Origin: G942493375 sp942493375
Lineage (GTDB): Bacteria > Armatimonadota > UBA5829
Reading direction: 5' to 3'
DNA length: 64,000 nt
Assembly (NCBI GenBank): GCA_942493375.1
Contig: OW818698.1
Coordinates: 2,666,001 to 2,730,000, forward strand
A program made the translations under genes and the position numbers. The notes under the pieces are model-generated. The model was not told the origin of the DNA. It worked only from the letters and a program-made list of their open reading frames with translations, and ran no database searches. This document shows positions 52,990-61,719 of the stretch, in pieces. Each line of letters starts with the position of its first letter. Within the stretch, counting starts at the first letter, position 1.

Positions 52990-53973
52990 CTATTTACTTC
53001 CCAGACTCTGTGCTACTGCTGGCCAGACATCCGGGTTTTCGTCTGCTATTGCCCAGCACGAGATTCCTCTTATCCCGTATTTCGCTGCTATGCTGACTTT
53101 TCCGGCTACACTTCGACCATTCTCGTACCATACTTCGTGGGGGTGCGAGGACTCATCGATATAGTTGAAATGAGGCACTCCGAATGACTCGTGCCACTCT
53201 TCCTGCACTCCGTGTTTTTCTCTGAGCTGGGAAGCTTCGCGGTAGAATATCCAGCGGCTTTTTGTGTGATCAACCGTATCAAAATCCATACCATAGAATG
53301 GTACTCCCATTATCAATTTGTCCAACGGGATCACACTTGCTGCATAGTTAATTACAGCTTCAGACCAGGCTAATGTGGAGACAGGACCGGGATCTGCATA
53401 TTTGTATGCAGGACAGTACTGATCGTAGCACATTACACGAAGAATATGGGCACAATTTACAAGGGATTTCCAGTCCTGAGCCCGGGCACCTGTCGACCAT
53501 GGATCATCCGGACGGACTTTGGGGTGCAAGTCTATCGACAACAGCTTGCCATGCCTGTCAAACACATCAAAAAGCTCCTTGATGAATGCAGTGTAAGGGT
53601 CTTTCATTTCCTCAGGCAGGAATTCGTAATCCACATCCAGTCCGATGAATCCTCTATCCTGAACATAGTCAATAAGTGCTGCGATATGGGCTTTCTTCTT
53701 TGCAGGGGATTCGATCATACTGGCGACCAGTTCCGGATTCCCTGCTGTAAGCGGCATCATTGGAATATTTTTTGCTTTACACAGCTCGAAAAGCTCCGAA
53801 GTATTTGCTGTCTCACAGATTGTCAGCTCTCCATCTATATTGTATTTGAGCAAACAGGGCATTACATAGTCCAGATTATCTGTGTTTTGTTCAATACTAT
53901 TGAGGCAGCCAGGATAACAGTCGTGGCTCTCCTCTATCCAGGCAGAAAACTCCATTGCAAGCTTGGTATTCAT
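52990..53973 (-). CDS. GH18 family hydrolase (YaaH-like)
   Basis: 327 residues, no signal peptide. TIM barrel with the GH18 catalytic motif GLDVDYEF (Asp113, Asp115, Glu117), then SIDLHPKVR, ILRVMCYDQY, LIMGVPFYGMDFD and a C-terminal GIRGISCWAIADENPDVW. Closest in style to YaaH/CwlL-type spore-lysin and related N-acetylglucosaminidases acting on peptidoglycan or chitin oligomers. Without a signal it may work in the cytoplasm on imported oligosaccharides, or be exported by a non-classical route. AAGGAG precedes the ATG. Confidence 0.88.
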   Translation of the reverse strand: MNTKLAMEFSAWIEESHDCYPGCLNSIEQNTDNLDYVMPCLLKYNIDGELTICETANTSELFELCKAKNIPMMPLTAGNPELVASMIESPAKKKAHIAALIDYVQDRGFIGLDVDYEFLPEEMKDPYTAFIKELFDVFDRHGKLLSIDLHPKVRPDDPWSTGARAQDWKSLVNCAHILRVMCYDQYCPAYKYADPGPVSTLAWSEAVINYAASVIPLDKLIMGVPFYGMDFDTVDHTKSRWIFYREASQLREKHGVQEEWHESFGVPHFNYIDESSHPHEVWYENGRSVAGKVSIAAKYGIRGISCWAIADENPDVWPAVAQSLGSK

Positions 53974-54047
53974 ATGGGGCAGGCTCCTTATAACGATCTG
54001 TGTATATTATGTTCGATGGCTTGAGGAAGTTGCAAATAAGGAGATAT

Positions 54048-54077
54048 ATGTTGGCACCCCAAGATGGGTGCCAACAT
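54048..54077. terminator. hairpin after the SIMPL-domain gene
   Basis: ATGTTGGCACCC and GGGTGCCAACAT are exact 12-bp inverted repeats with a 6-base loop, ten bases after the stop of the minus-strand gene at 54087. No clear T-run. Confidence 0.55.
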
Positions 54078-54086
54078 GAAGTACTA

Positions 54087-54863
54087 CTATTGCAGATCAA
54101 AACTCACGCTGACTTTGGCGGTTATGGCTAGTTGGCCAAGGGCTATGTCTTCTGAGGAGTTGCCTCCTCCTGATTCTGAGGCGACATTCTGGCTGCTGTT
54201 AGAGTAGCTGCCTGATGACCTGTATCCCCACCAGGAACCGTAGTAGTACCAATCGCGGCCATAGTATGGGGTTTCGGTTATCGTGCGGGGCTTGCCTATC
54301 TTCTGATCGAGTTCGGCAGCCATGGCAATTGCTTTTTCCTTGGCAGCCTTAACGGCCATTGCACGTGCCTGATCTCGGTATTTTCTGAGTTTGGAGGTGC
54401 GGTATTCAACCCCCAGAATTTTGATTGCTCCTACCTCCAAGACTTGTGTAACCAATGGGGTAAGGTCGGAGACATCATTTAGAGTGCAGGTGAAAATCTG
54501 TCGTGCTCCGTATTTCTTGGGCTCATTGCTGTCATACAGGATCTGCCAACCGCCAGTGTATTGCGGTTTGACCAGGTTGATCTCGAGAGCTTCCGATTGG
54601 ATCTGTCTGGGATCGATATGGAGCTCTTTTACTACATTCATTACTGACTTTACCAGAACAGCCTCTTTGTCTCTTGCTTCGGTCGCAGTGTCTCCTCCAG
54701 CTTCAACACCTATGCTGATAACTATGGTATCCGGTACAACATTCACCTGGGACTCCCCAGTAACTGTTATGACTCTAAGGTTGGTTTGTGCATCACGCTG
54801 GGCATATACACTTGAAGAAGGGAGTATCAGGCAGAATACCGCCAAAATCAATAGTCTTTTCAT
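54087..54863 (-). CDS. exported SIMPL domain (DUF541) protein
   Basis: 258 residues from ATG 54863 (AAGGAG just upstream; the longer frame to 54917 is unlikely). Signal peptide about 1-21 (ends SSVYAQ). SIMPL pattern: ITVTGESQVNVVPDTIVISI, ARDKEAVLVKSVMNVVKEL, IQSEALEINLVKPQY, and the C-terminal ITAKVSVSFDL. A low-complexity Tyr/Ser/Gly insert (about 200-235) separates the halves. SIMPL proteins are periplasmic, form channel-like oligomers in some species and are of uncertain function. Confidence 0.88.
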   Translation of the reverse strand: MKRLLILAVFCLILPSSSVYAQRDAQTNLRVITVTGESQVNVVPDTIVISIGVEAGGDTATEARDKEAVLVKSVMNVVKELHIDPRQIQSEALEINLVKPQYTGGWQILYDSNEPKKYGARQIFTCTLNDVSDLTPLVTQVLEVGAIKILGVEYRTSKLRKYRDQARAMAVKAAKEKAIAMAAELDQKIGKPRTITETPYYGRDWYYYGSWWGYRSSGSYSNSSQNVASESGGGNSSEDIALGQLAITAKVSVSFDLQ

Positions 54864-55168
54864 TGTGGTCTCCTTCGTAAGGTTGGTTGCTGATGCTTGA
54901 TGATTCTCAAGCATCATAAACGCTTACAAGTAAGACGCATTTGGCAGCAAAATCCTCACTTTTGGGGTCACTTTTTATGGGGAATTTTACTTGTGACGGT
55001 GTATAGCAGATATACACTCCAGGCAGCTGGGTTCGTTCGCACTGAGCACAGTCGAAGGGTGAATGGAGGGGTATTGGACATGGATGTCCAGGGAACTGGG
55101 GCAGGGTCATGGATCACCCTGCCCAACAGGTCGGATCGCAGGCTGGAAGCCTGCATCACAATATATGG

Positions 55169-55969
55169 TTATGCGATTTTGCTTTTGGTTTCTATGTCTT
55201 TGGAGGTGATGGCATAGAGGGCGTTGTATAGTTCGCAGTGGAAGGTGCCGGGTCTGTTGCCGGAGATCTCTGCGGCTAGTTCACCAGCTATTCCGAAGGC
55301 CGTCAGGCCACCGGTTGCGGCTATGAATGCGTCTTTTTGGATCGCTGTAAATGCTGCGATTATAACATTGGATATACATCCGGTGCCGACTACTTTGCCC
55401 ATCATCGGGTGTCCGTTGCTTATGAGGGCTGTGCGGGTACCGTCCGATACTGTATCTACTACGCCTGTTATAGCGGATACACAGTTATAAGCAGATGCGA
55501 AGCGTTTGGCGACACTTGGGGCATCCTCCGACGCTCCTATTGACTCTACTCCTCTGACTTCAGAAGCTACTCCCATCAGAGTGGCTACTTCTGCAAGGTT
55601 ACCCCGAACTACGGTGACTTTTACGCTTTCCAGGAGACGTTTACAGGCATCGGTGCGCAGGCGGGTTGCTCCGGCGCCTACCGGGTCAAGTATTACAGGT
55701 ATATTAAGAGCGTTGGCCCGTTTCCCAGCGAGTTCCATGGAATCGACCCAGTCAGGGGTAAGTGTTCCTATATTCAGAACAAGTGCGCTCGATATGCCTA
55801 CCATCTCTTCGACTTCCTCTATGGCGTGCGACATAATCGGCAGCGCCCCGATACATAGAGCGGCGTTTGCGGTCTCGTTCATAACAACAAAGTTAGTTAT
55901 GCTGTGCAAAAGGGGTTTGTTCTCCCGGATAGCACTCAGATCTTGTGCGATTTGTTTTGTGATTTCCAA
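55169..55969 (-). CDS. thiM: hydroxyethylthiazole kinase
   Basis: 266 residues from TTG 55969 (GGAG upstream). Ribokinase-like fold of ThiM: LLHSITNFVVMNETANAAL, MSHAIEEVEEM, VILDPVGAGATRLRTD, VVRGNLAEVATLMG and GTGCISNVIIAAF with the conserved Cys of the anion hole. It phosphorylates 4-methyl-5-(2-hydroxyethyl)thiazole with ATP, a salvage step to thiamine diphosphate. No other thi gene is nearby and I saw no TPP riboswitch upstream. It follows the DUF4838 gene by 26 bp, so it may be expressed with it. Confidence 0.93.
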   Translation of the reverse strand: MEITKQIAQDLSAIRENKPLLHSITNFVVMNETANAALCIGALPIMSHAIEEVEEMVGISSALVLNIGTLTPDWVDSMELAGKRANALNIPVILDPVGAGATRLRTDACKRLLESVKVTVVRGNLAEVATLMGVASEVRGVESIGASEDAPSVAKRFASAYNCVSAITGVVDTVSDGTRTALISNGHPMMGKVVGTGCISNVIIAAFTAIQKDAFIAATGGLTAFGIAGELAAEISGNRPGTFHCELYNALYAITSKDIETKSKIA

Positions 55970-55995
55970 AATAGTTCTCCATTTAAATGTCTGTT

Positions 55996-57807
55996 TTAGT
56001 TTGATGCTCCGTAGGCTGCTTCCATGCGGGTGATGAAGTCGCTCGCGTTGGGCGGGGCTTCGGAAATGGTGGTGATGTTATTGACTTTCATTACGTTTTT
56101 GACTCTGGCAGTGATTGCCCGGCAGTCCTCTTTTGATACGCCATATTTATCCGGCCAGGACAGCTGCACATACCAGAATGGGAGCATAAGTTTTTCAATC
56201 CGGTTGCGATAGACATCAGTTTTAGCTTTATCGAATGCCCGGTTCAAGGTCGCCATGCTAGACGACACGAACTCCGGAGTCGTCACATCGGGTGGGTTCC
56301 AACCGTTCATTGGGATGTGATGCTTGATAGACCTTCCATATGTGTCCATATTTGCAAGAAACTCCAGAGCATCCTTGGCAGCCGGGCCATAGTAGCCTTC
56401 ACAGAAATCCTGCCTGATCTTCATTGGGTCAAGACTGGGATCCCACATCAGCTGAGATGCCAGATACTGCCTGAACTCCGCAAGCTCACCACCCTGGCTC
56501 TGAATATTTCCCTGCAGCATCAAGCCGTTGACTCCGTGAGAGTTGTAGAATTTAATGTCTTTGGCAAGGGCTTCAAGATTGGGATTAGGAGCTAGATAGT
56601 GCCAGAAGTTGGTGCCATAGTGCCACACAAAAAGGTTCTTAGCCACCTTTCGCCAGTCATCAATTGCCTGCCTGTATTCCGTCCCCAGGGTCTCTCCTTC
56701 GATACCATGAAAGTAACACGCGTAGTGACAGAGTCTTATGACTACGTTGTCACGCGGTTTAGTAATCCTGGGGGTGGCAACAGAGTAGTCGTAAGCCAGA
56801 GTATCTATATATTTGTCGGGATATTTTTTCGCTACAGTATCGGCTATAGCGTTGACAAACCGGAGAATCGGTCCGTGTTGAGCGCCTTCTTCTTTGACGA
56901 CGGCCTGGCAATTTTCACATTCACAGGCACCACTCGACCCGGGGTACGCATCGTTCTGGGAGACGTCTACGCTCATCACATTGGGAGTTGCTTCCAGCCA
57001 CTTCATAACCTGATCAATTGATATTTTGAGGACATCCGGATTGGTGAAACAGAGCTGTCCACCGATCACTGCGGCGTGCCTTTGGCCTTTCATCAGCCCA
57101 AAATACTCTGGATGAGTGGCGAAATATTTGTCTGCAGGAATCAAAGCTGCAGCAGAATGCACAAATGGCTGGATCAGGATGCCTTTGATCTTCTCCCCGG
57201 TTGCTGACACTGGAATATACAAGCACTGGGCCATATTGGAACCATTCAACCGTTGGCGTGCTGCAAAGCTCCACTTGGCTGCATCGTTGTAGAGAGTTTC
57301 CCGGTAGATGAATGGCGGAGCGTATGAATAGTTAATAACAGGCAGCGTGAGAATATCCTTCTTGGGGGTGATTGTGCAATCGTTGGCCAGGAACCTGCAT
57401 CCCAGGAAATGCTCCATGAGAACATAGACACTATAAAGCTGCCCCCTGTCTCCCCCACCAAGCAGGACAATATTCTTGCCGACTGTCTTTATAAGAACGC
57501 TGTCTTCACCGAGTCGTTTCGCTTTATTTACCAGTCCAATGCTGACTTTCTTGCAATGACCAAGAATGAAAGCTCGATCGGAATCTGACTGAGTCTCGGG
57601 GACAATTGGCAGCTTTACACTTGAAATATCCAGCAGCAACTGCTGCAGTTCCTGTGCTGCATAAGTTAGTTCAGAAGATGGATTGGCTGGAATAACAATT
57701 TGATAAGTGCTTTTACCATGCTTTGCTATGGTAAGCTCTGCTGATTCTGCGCCTGCAGTAAGAAGCAGGAGAATTATCAATGCAGAAATGATTGTATTGA
57801 GAGTCAT
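55996..57807 (-). CDS. secreted DUF4838 carbohydrate-active protein
   Basis: 603 residues from ATG 57807 (GGAGG seven bases upstream; a GTG two codons earlier is possible). Signal peptide about 1-23 (ends AESAEL). Residues about 25-135 resemble the GH20b/GH67-type N-terminal domain that precedes alpha-glucuronidase and hexosaminidase barrels (YAAQELQQLLLDIS, GGGDRGQLYSVYVLMEHFLG). The barrel region carries VDVSQNDAYPGSSGACECENC, a typical DUF4838 Cys-containing motif, and YIDTLAYDYS. Probably a glycosidase, with glucuronide or hexosaminide as candidate substrates. Confidence 0.85.
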   Translation of the reverse strand: MTLNTIISALIILLLLTAGAESAELTIAKHGKSTYQIVIPANPSSELTYAAQELQQLLLDISSVKLPIVPETQSDSDRAFILGHCKKVSIGLVNKAKRLGEDSVLIKTVGKNIVLLGGGDRGQLYSVYVLMEHFLGCRFLANDCTITPKKDILTLPVINYSYAPPFIYRETLYNDAAKWSFAARQRLNGSNMAQCLYIPVSATGEKIKGILIQPFVHSAAALIPADKYFATHPEYFGLMKGQRHAAVIGGQLCFTNPDVLKISIDQVMKWLEATPNVMSVDVSQNDAYPGSSGACECENCQAVVKEEGAQHGPILRFVNAIADTVAKKYPDKYIDTLAYDYSVATPRITKPRDNVVIRLCHYACYFHGIEGETLGTEYRQAIDDWRKVAKNLFVWHYGTNFWHYLAPNPNLEALAKDIKFYNSHGVNGLMLQGNIQSQGGELAEFRQYLASQLMWDPSLDPMKIRQDFCEGYYGPAAKDALEFLANMDTYGRSIKHHIPMNGWNPPDVTTPEFVSSSMATLNRAFDKAKTDVYRNRIEKLMLPFWYVQLSWPDKYGVSKEDCRAITARVKNVMKVNNITTISEAPPNASDFITRMEAAYGASN

Positions 57808-57916
57808 TATCACACCTCCGTTTCATTTATTATACAGCAATATATGATGAATGCTCTAGATTTGATGTTCGCGGAATGCGGGTTACGATACGGTATGGCA
57901 TTTACAGAAATGAAAT

Positions 57917-57950
57917 GAAAAGCAGATCCTTCATTGCATTCAGGATGACA
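57917..57950. repeat. repeat family B, half copy
   Basis: AAAAGCAGATCCTTCATTGC followed by ATTCAGGATGACA matches one arm of the hairpins at 20216-20287 and 13644-13760; the other arm is missing, though a partial GGTTCAGGATGGCA follows. It lies in the gap between divergent genes. Confidence 0.7.
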
Positions 57951-58063
57951 GTCTGGTTCAGGATGGCAACTGCCACATTTTGAAGGATAAGACGAGTAAT
58001 AAGGATAACTAAAACGCATATCCGGGCTCTGTTTTTAATAGCCTGGGACTGGTGGGAATCGAT

Positions 58064-61000
58064 ATGCGATATATAAAATGCCTTCTCTTACTCTGTTTTT
58101 TGTTAGTTACTTCCGGTGCGTTTTGCACTGAGTATGGTCCGAATAAGTTTGTCAATCCATCATTTGAATCCGGTATGGATGGTTGGCATTGGCAGGTCAG
58201 CGGTGATGCTAAGGCAACTTGTGATTCCGATACGTCTGTGAATCACTCGGGAAAAGCCAGCATACGAATGCACAGCGAGAGTGCTTTTGCTCCTAATGTG
58301 TATGGGGGGATATATCAGGATGTTGGTGGACTTGTTCCCGGAGCTAAGTATCTAGTCTCTTTTTATGCTAAGGGAAACGGGGTTGGAGCGTCCTGGTGCG
58401 GAGGCGGTCCTGGTTGGTTTACACGAAAGAATCTACCGACAGGTGATTTTGACTGGACTCTGGTGGAAATGGAGATCGTTGTCCCGGATGACGCAGCTTT
58501 CTACCATTTCAGAGTCAATGTTGATGAGTATACCAAATCATTATGGTTGGATGATTTTTCATTCAGGATAATCGATCCACTAACAGTAGTACCCAAATTT
58601 AGCACTGTGTCACTGAGCAAAGCTGTGAGTTATGGCCTGTGGCTCATGCCATATGCTGCAAAGGCCCCTGGTATTGATGGCGACCTGACTGATTGGGATG
58701 ATGTCAGTCCGAAGCTCAGCCTGCCTCAGGAAGTCGGGAATAACCTGGTTGGTGGATGGCAGGGAGTGAATGATCTGAGTGCAACCGCGCGTGTATCCTG
58801 GGACGATATTAATCTATATCTGGCATTTGCGGTTGTGGACGATGTTCAGTCAGCTCTTCCGGAGATACAGCCGTGGGATGGGGACAGCATACAGATAGCA
58901 GTCGACCCGGTGCTGCAGAGGACTCATGGCAACTACGGACCGATGGATGTTGAGTTTACATTGGCTCTGACAGATGCCGGTAAGTCTCGATTTGAGGTTA
59001 CAAGCGTTCCACAGAAATCATTTGGCGGGTTCTCTGCAGTAAAGTTTGCAGCAAAGCGTGTTGATAACACTACTAATTATGAGATAGCTATTCCGTTTGC
59101 TTCCCTGGGAATTAAACCTGGAACAGATTGGAAGGGACTTGGACTGACATTCCTGGTCAACGATAACGACAAAGGGGGCCGCAAGGGTTATATTGAACTG
59201 ACTCCGGGCATTGGTAGAAACAAAGATCCTTATCAGTATGTGCTGCTGGCACCTTCGGACAAGCCAACGCTTTTGTTAAAATCTGATACCAACCAGCCAA
59301 ATCAGGATGATGATTTTGTTCTGCAGGCAGTGTTATATAACCCATCAACCGCGCCGCTGGGGAAGATAGAACTGACTGCGGAGAGGTCAGAGCCAAAGTG
59401 GACACTGAGTGCGGATGTGCCAAAACAAGACGGGGAAGTCATTAAATTATCGACGGCAATTCCAGCAGGAACTCTGCTGCCTGGTAAATCGGAAATCACA
59501 GCTGTTGCAGCAAATACTAAGGCTAGTTTGAATATTACAGTGTCTCCAGACCGGGATGCACTCCGAAACACTGCTAAAGCGCTGCAACCATTGCTGGGGA
59601 AGGCACAGAAACTGGCAACTCAGGCAAAGTCCAAACACATTGCGACTGACTATGAAGACGTGGTGATAGCTACTGCTGAGAAGTTCATTGGATATGCACT
59701 CGACGATATCAATAACAGCCGAATTGCACGGGCTGAGCATATTATTGCAGTTTTGAATACCGATCTCAAAAACACAATTAATACTCTGAACAACTATCTT
59801 TCAGGGAAGGCAAAACCGAGGATAACACCGAGATTTGTAACAAGCCCTGTTGCGACCAAGGATGGAGCATTCTGGGCGGATACTATAATTCCCTCAACCG
59901 GTCGGAAGGAATACCGTCCGGTGTTTTTCACAGGATATGGACACTTCAATCGGGCAATAGCTGACATACCCAACTTCACGCGACTGGGATGCAATATCAT
60001 CCAGACCGAAGTTGGTCCTGTTTCAACTCAACCTGCAGAAAGTGTTCTAACAAATCAACCAATTAAAGACGGACTGCTTACTGCTCTGAAATCAGGGGAA
60101 GTGAACAATGTAATGGTCTGCTGGCTAACATCTCCACACTACTTCCCCCAGTGGGCAATAGATAAATGGCCAGATATAAGGACCTATTATCAGGGATTCC
60201 TTGGAATAGCGACTGATGCGCCTCAAGCGCGGGATATATATCGCAAGCATTTGGAAATAACACTTGATACGATCAGAAACAGTCCAGCACTGCACAGTGT
60301 GTGTTTGAGCAACGAGCCTGTATCCTCCGGTTGGGAGACGGATAAATTCCGACTGGCACTTTGGAAAGACTATGTGAAGCGCATATATGGCAATATGGAT
60401 GTTTTGAATAGTATTGCTGGAACATCATATACTTCGTTTGGGGATGTCCCGGTTGCCGGCACCAAGGGATTGCCTAAGGAGGAGAATATGACTCCTCTGA
60501 TATATGACCAGATCAGGTTCAACTCTGAACGGTTTTCTGAGTTTCATGCGTTTTTGTCCGATCTGGTGCATATTATAAGACCTGGAACTCCAACTCATGC
60601 AAAGGTGATGAATGTATTGGCAGATCGAAACAACCTGACGTGGGGTTGTGATGTTGAGCAGTTTGCGTGGATGGGTGACCAGAATGGAAATGATTGTTAC
60701 CACTTATGGAGAGGGCTTGGAGATCAATATGCCGCTTTGTGGATTGCTCAGAATGCATATTATGATCTGCAGTATTCGATGCGTCCTGTGCCAATCTTCA
60801 ATACTGAGAACCATATTATAACTGACAGGGAACAGAGATTGATTCCTGCCGAACACACAGATTGTGCTCTTTGGATGGGAGCAATCCACGGTCAAGGCGC
60901 TCATACAATCTGGGTCTGGGAAAGAACGAATGACAGGATGAGTGACTTCGAGGGAAGTATATTGCACAGGCCGGAGAATGTTATAGCAGTCGGGCATTCA

Positions 61001-61699
61001 GGGCTGGACCTTATGCGATTGGCCCCTGAGGTTGTTAAGTTGCAACAGGCAAAAGCGCCAGTTGCGATCTTATACAGCACGACTTCACAGATATGGTCTC
61101 AACGGGCTTATGATGCTCTATTCAAGGCATATGAGGCATTTAGTTTTACGGGACTGCCTGTGCGGTTCATTTCTGAGCTACAGGCTTCGAATGGAGGACT
61201 GGAAAAGTATAAGGCTATCATATTACCTGCAGTCGGGTATCTCCCGGACAGTGTGGTGACAGCGCTAAAGAAATATGCAGCAGGCGGCGGGAAAGTCTGG
61301 ATAGTAGGTGATGGTGAACTGGCAAAAGATGAACACGGACAGTTGAGGAAAGATAGTTCGCTGCCGAAACAGGCTGTATCTCGTTTTTCCACGGAAATAT
61401 CTTCGCAGAGCCTGAGGGACCAGTTTGTTGTCTCTATGAGCAAGATCGGTGTGAAACCGTTAGTTACGACAAAAGACTCCAGTAAGAATATTCCCTGGGC
61501 TGTGGAATGTAGATCGGCTTCCCAGGGATCATCTGCGCTTGTGAGTATAGTTAACTACTGGGGAAAAAATCAGACAGTTATCCTGGAGATAAACGGAAAA
61601 CCAGCGAAGCGTGTGTTTGATATGAGATCTTCACGTTATCTGCCGAAGGGTAAATTAGTGCTCGAACCTCTCAAGGCTATGTTGTTGAGAGTAGAATAA
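58064..61699 (+). CDS. large secreted multidomain glycosidase (GH42-like barrel)
   Basis: 1211 residues from ATG 58064 (GTG 58052 also possible). Signal peptide about 1-22. Domains in order: a CBM4/9-like jelly-roll (about 24-165: FVNPSFESGMDGWHWQVSG), a CBM9-like domain (about 190-390: IDGDLTDWDDVS, WDDINLYLAFAVVDD), a helical spacer (about 500-580), a TIM barrel (about 600-990) with VCLSNEPVSSGWE, where N-E-P marks a GH clan A acid/base, and a GATase-like domain (about 1005-1115: AIILPAVGYLPDSV, YAAGGGKVWIVGDGE), as in GH42 beta-galactosidases, then a small beta domain. Likely a retaining exo-glycosidase; substrate unknown. The next gene follows after 20 bp. Confidence 0.82.
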   Translation: MRYIKCLLLLCFLLVTSGAFCTEYGPNKFVNPSFESGMDGWHWQVSGDAKATCDSDTSVNHSGKASIRMHSESAFAPNVYGGIYQDVGGLVPGAKYLVSFYAKGNGVGASWCGGGPGWFTRKNLPTGDFDWTLVEMEIVVPDDAAFYHFRVNVDEYTKSLWLDDFSFRIIDPLTVVPKFSTVSLSKAVSYGLWLMPYAAKAPGIDGDLTDWDDVSPKLSLPQEVGNNLVGGWQGVNDLSATARVSWDDINLYLAFAVVDDVQSALPEIQPWDGDSIQIAVDPVLQRTHGNYGPMDVEFTLALTDAGKSRFEVTSVPQKSFGGFSAVKFAAKRVDNTTNYEIAIPFASLGIKPGTDWKGLGLTFLVNDNDKGGRKGYIELTPGIGRNKDPYQYVLLAPSDKPTLLLKSDTNQPNQDDDFVLQAVLYNPSTAPLGKIELTAERSEPKWTLSADVPKQDGEVIKLSTAIPAGTLLPGKSEITAVAANTKASLNITVSPDRDALRNTAKALQPLLGKAQKLATQAKSKHIATDYEDVVIATAEKFIGYALDDINNSRIARAEHIIAVLNTDLKNTINTLNNYLSGKAKPRITPRFVTSPVATKDGAFWADTIIPSTGRKEYRPVFFTGYGHFNRAIADIPNFTRLGCNIIQTEVGPVSTQPAESVLTNQPIKDGLLTALKSGEVNNVMVCWLTSPHYFPQWAIDKWPDIRTYYQGFLGIATDAPQARDIYRKHLEITLDTIRNSPALHSVCLSNEPVSSGWETDKFRLALWKDYVKRIYGNMDVLNSIAGTSYTSFGDVPVAGTKGLPKEENMTPLIYDQIRFNSERFSEFHAFLSDLVHIIRPGTPTHAKVMNVLADRNNLTWGCDVEQFAWMGDQNGNDCYHLWRGLGDQYAALWIAQNAYYDLQYSMRPVPIFNTENHIITDREQRLIPAEHTDCALWMGAIHGQGAHTIWVWERTNDRMSDFEGSILHRPENVIAVGHSGLDLMRLAPEVVKLQQAKAPVAILYSTTSQIWSQRAYDALFKAYEAFSFTGLPVRFISELQASNGGLEKYKAIILPAVGYLPDSVVTALKKYAAGGGKVWIVGDGELAKDEHGQLRKDSSLPKQAVSRFSTEISSQSLRDQFVVSMSKIGVKPLVTTKDSSKNIPWAVECRSASQGSSALVSIVNYWGKNQTVILEINGKPAKRVFDMRSSRYLPKGKLVLEPLKAMLLRVE

Positions 61700-61719
61700 T
61701 ATAAAACAGGAGAAGTGTT

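Noticed and set aside
55970..55995. TPP riboswitch in front of thiM
   Set aside because: The gap is only 26 bp and lacks the conserved TPP-box elements.
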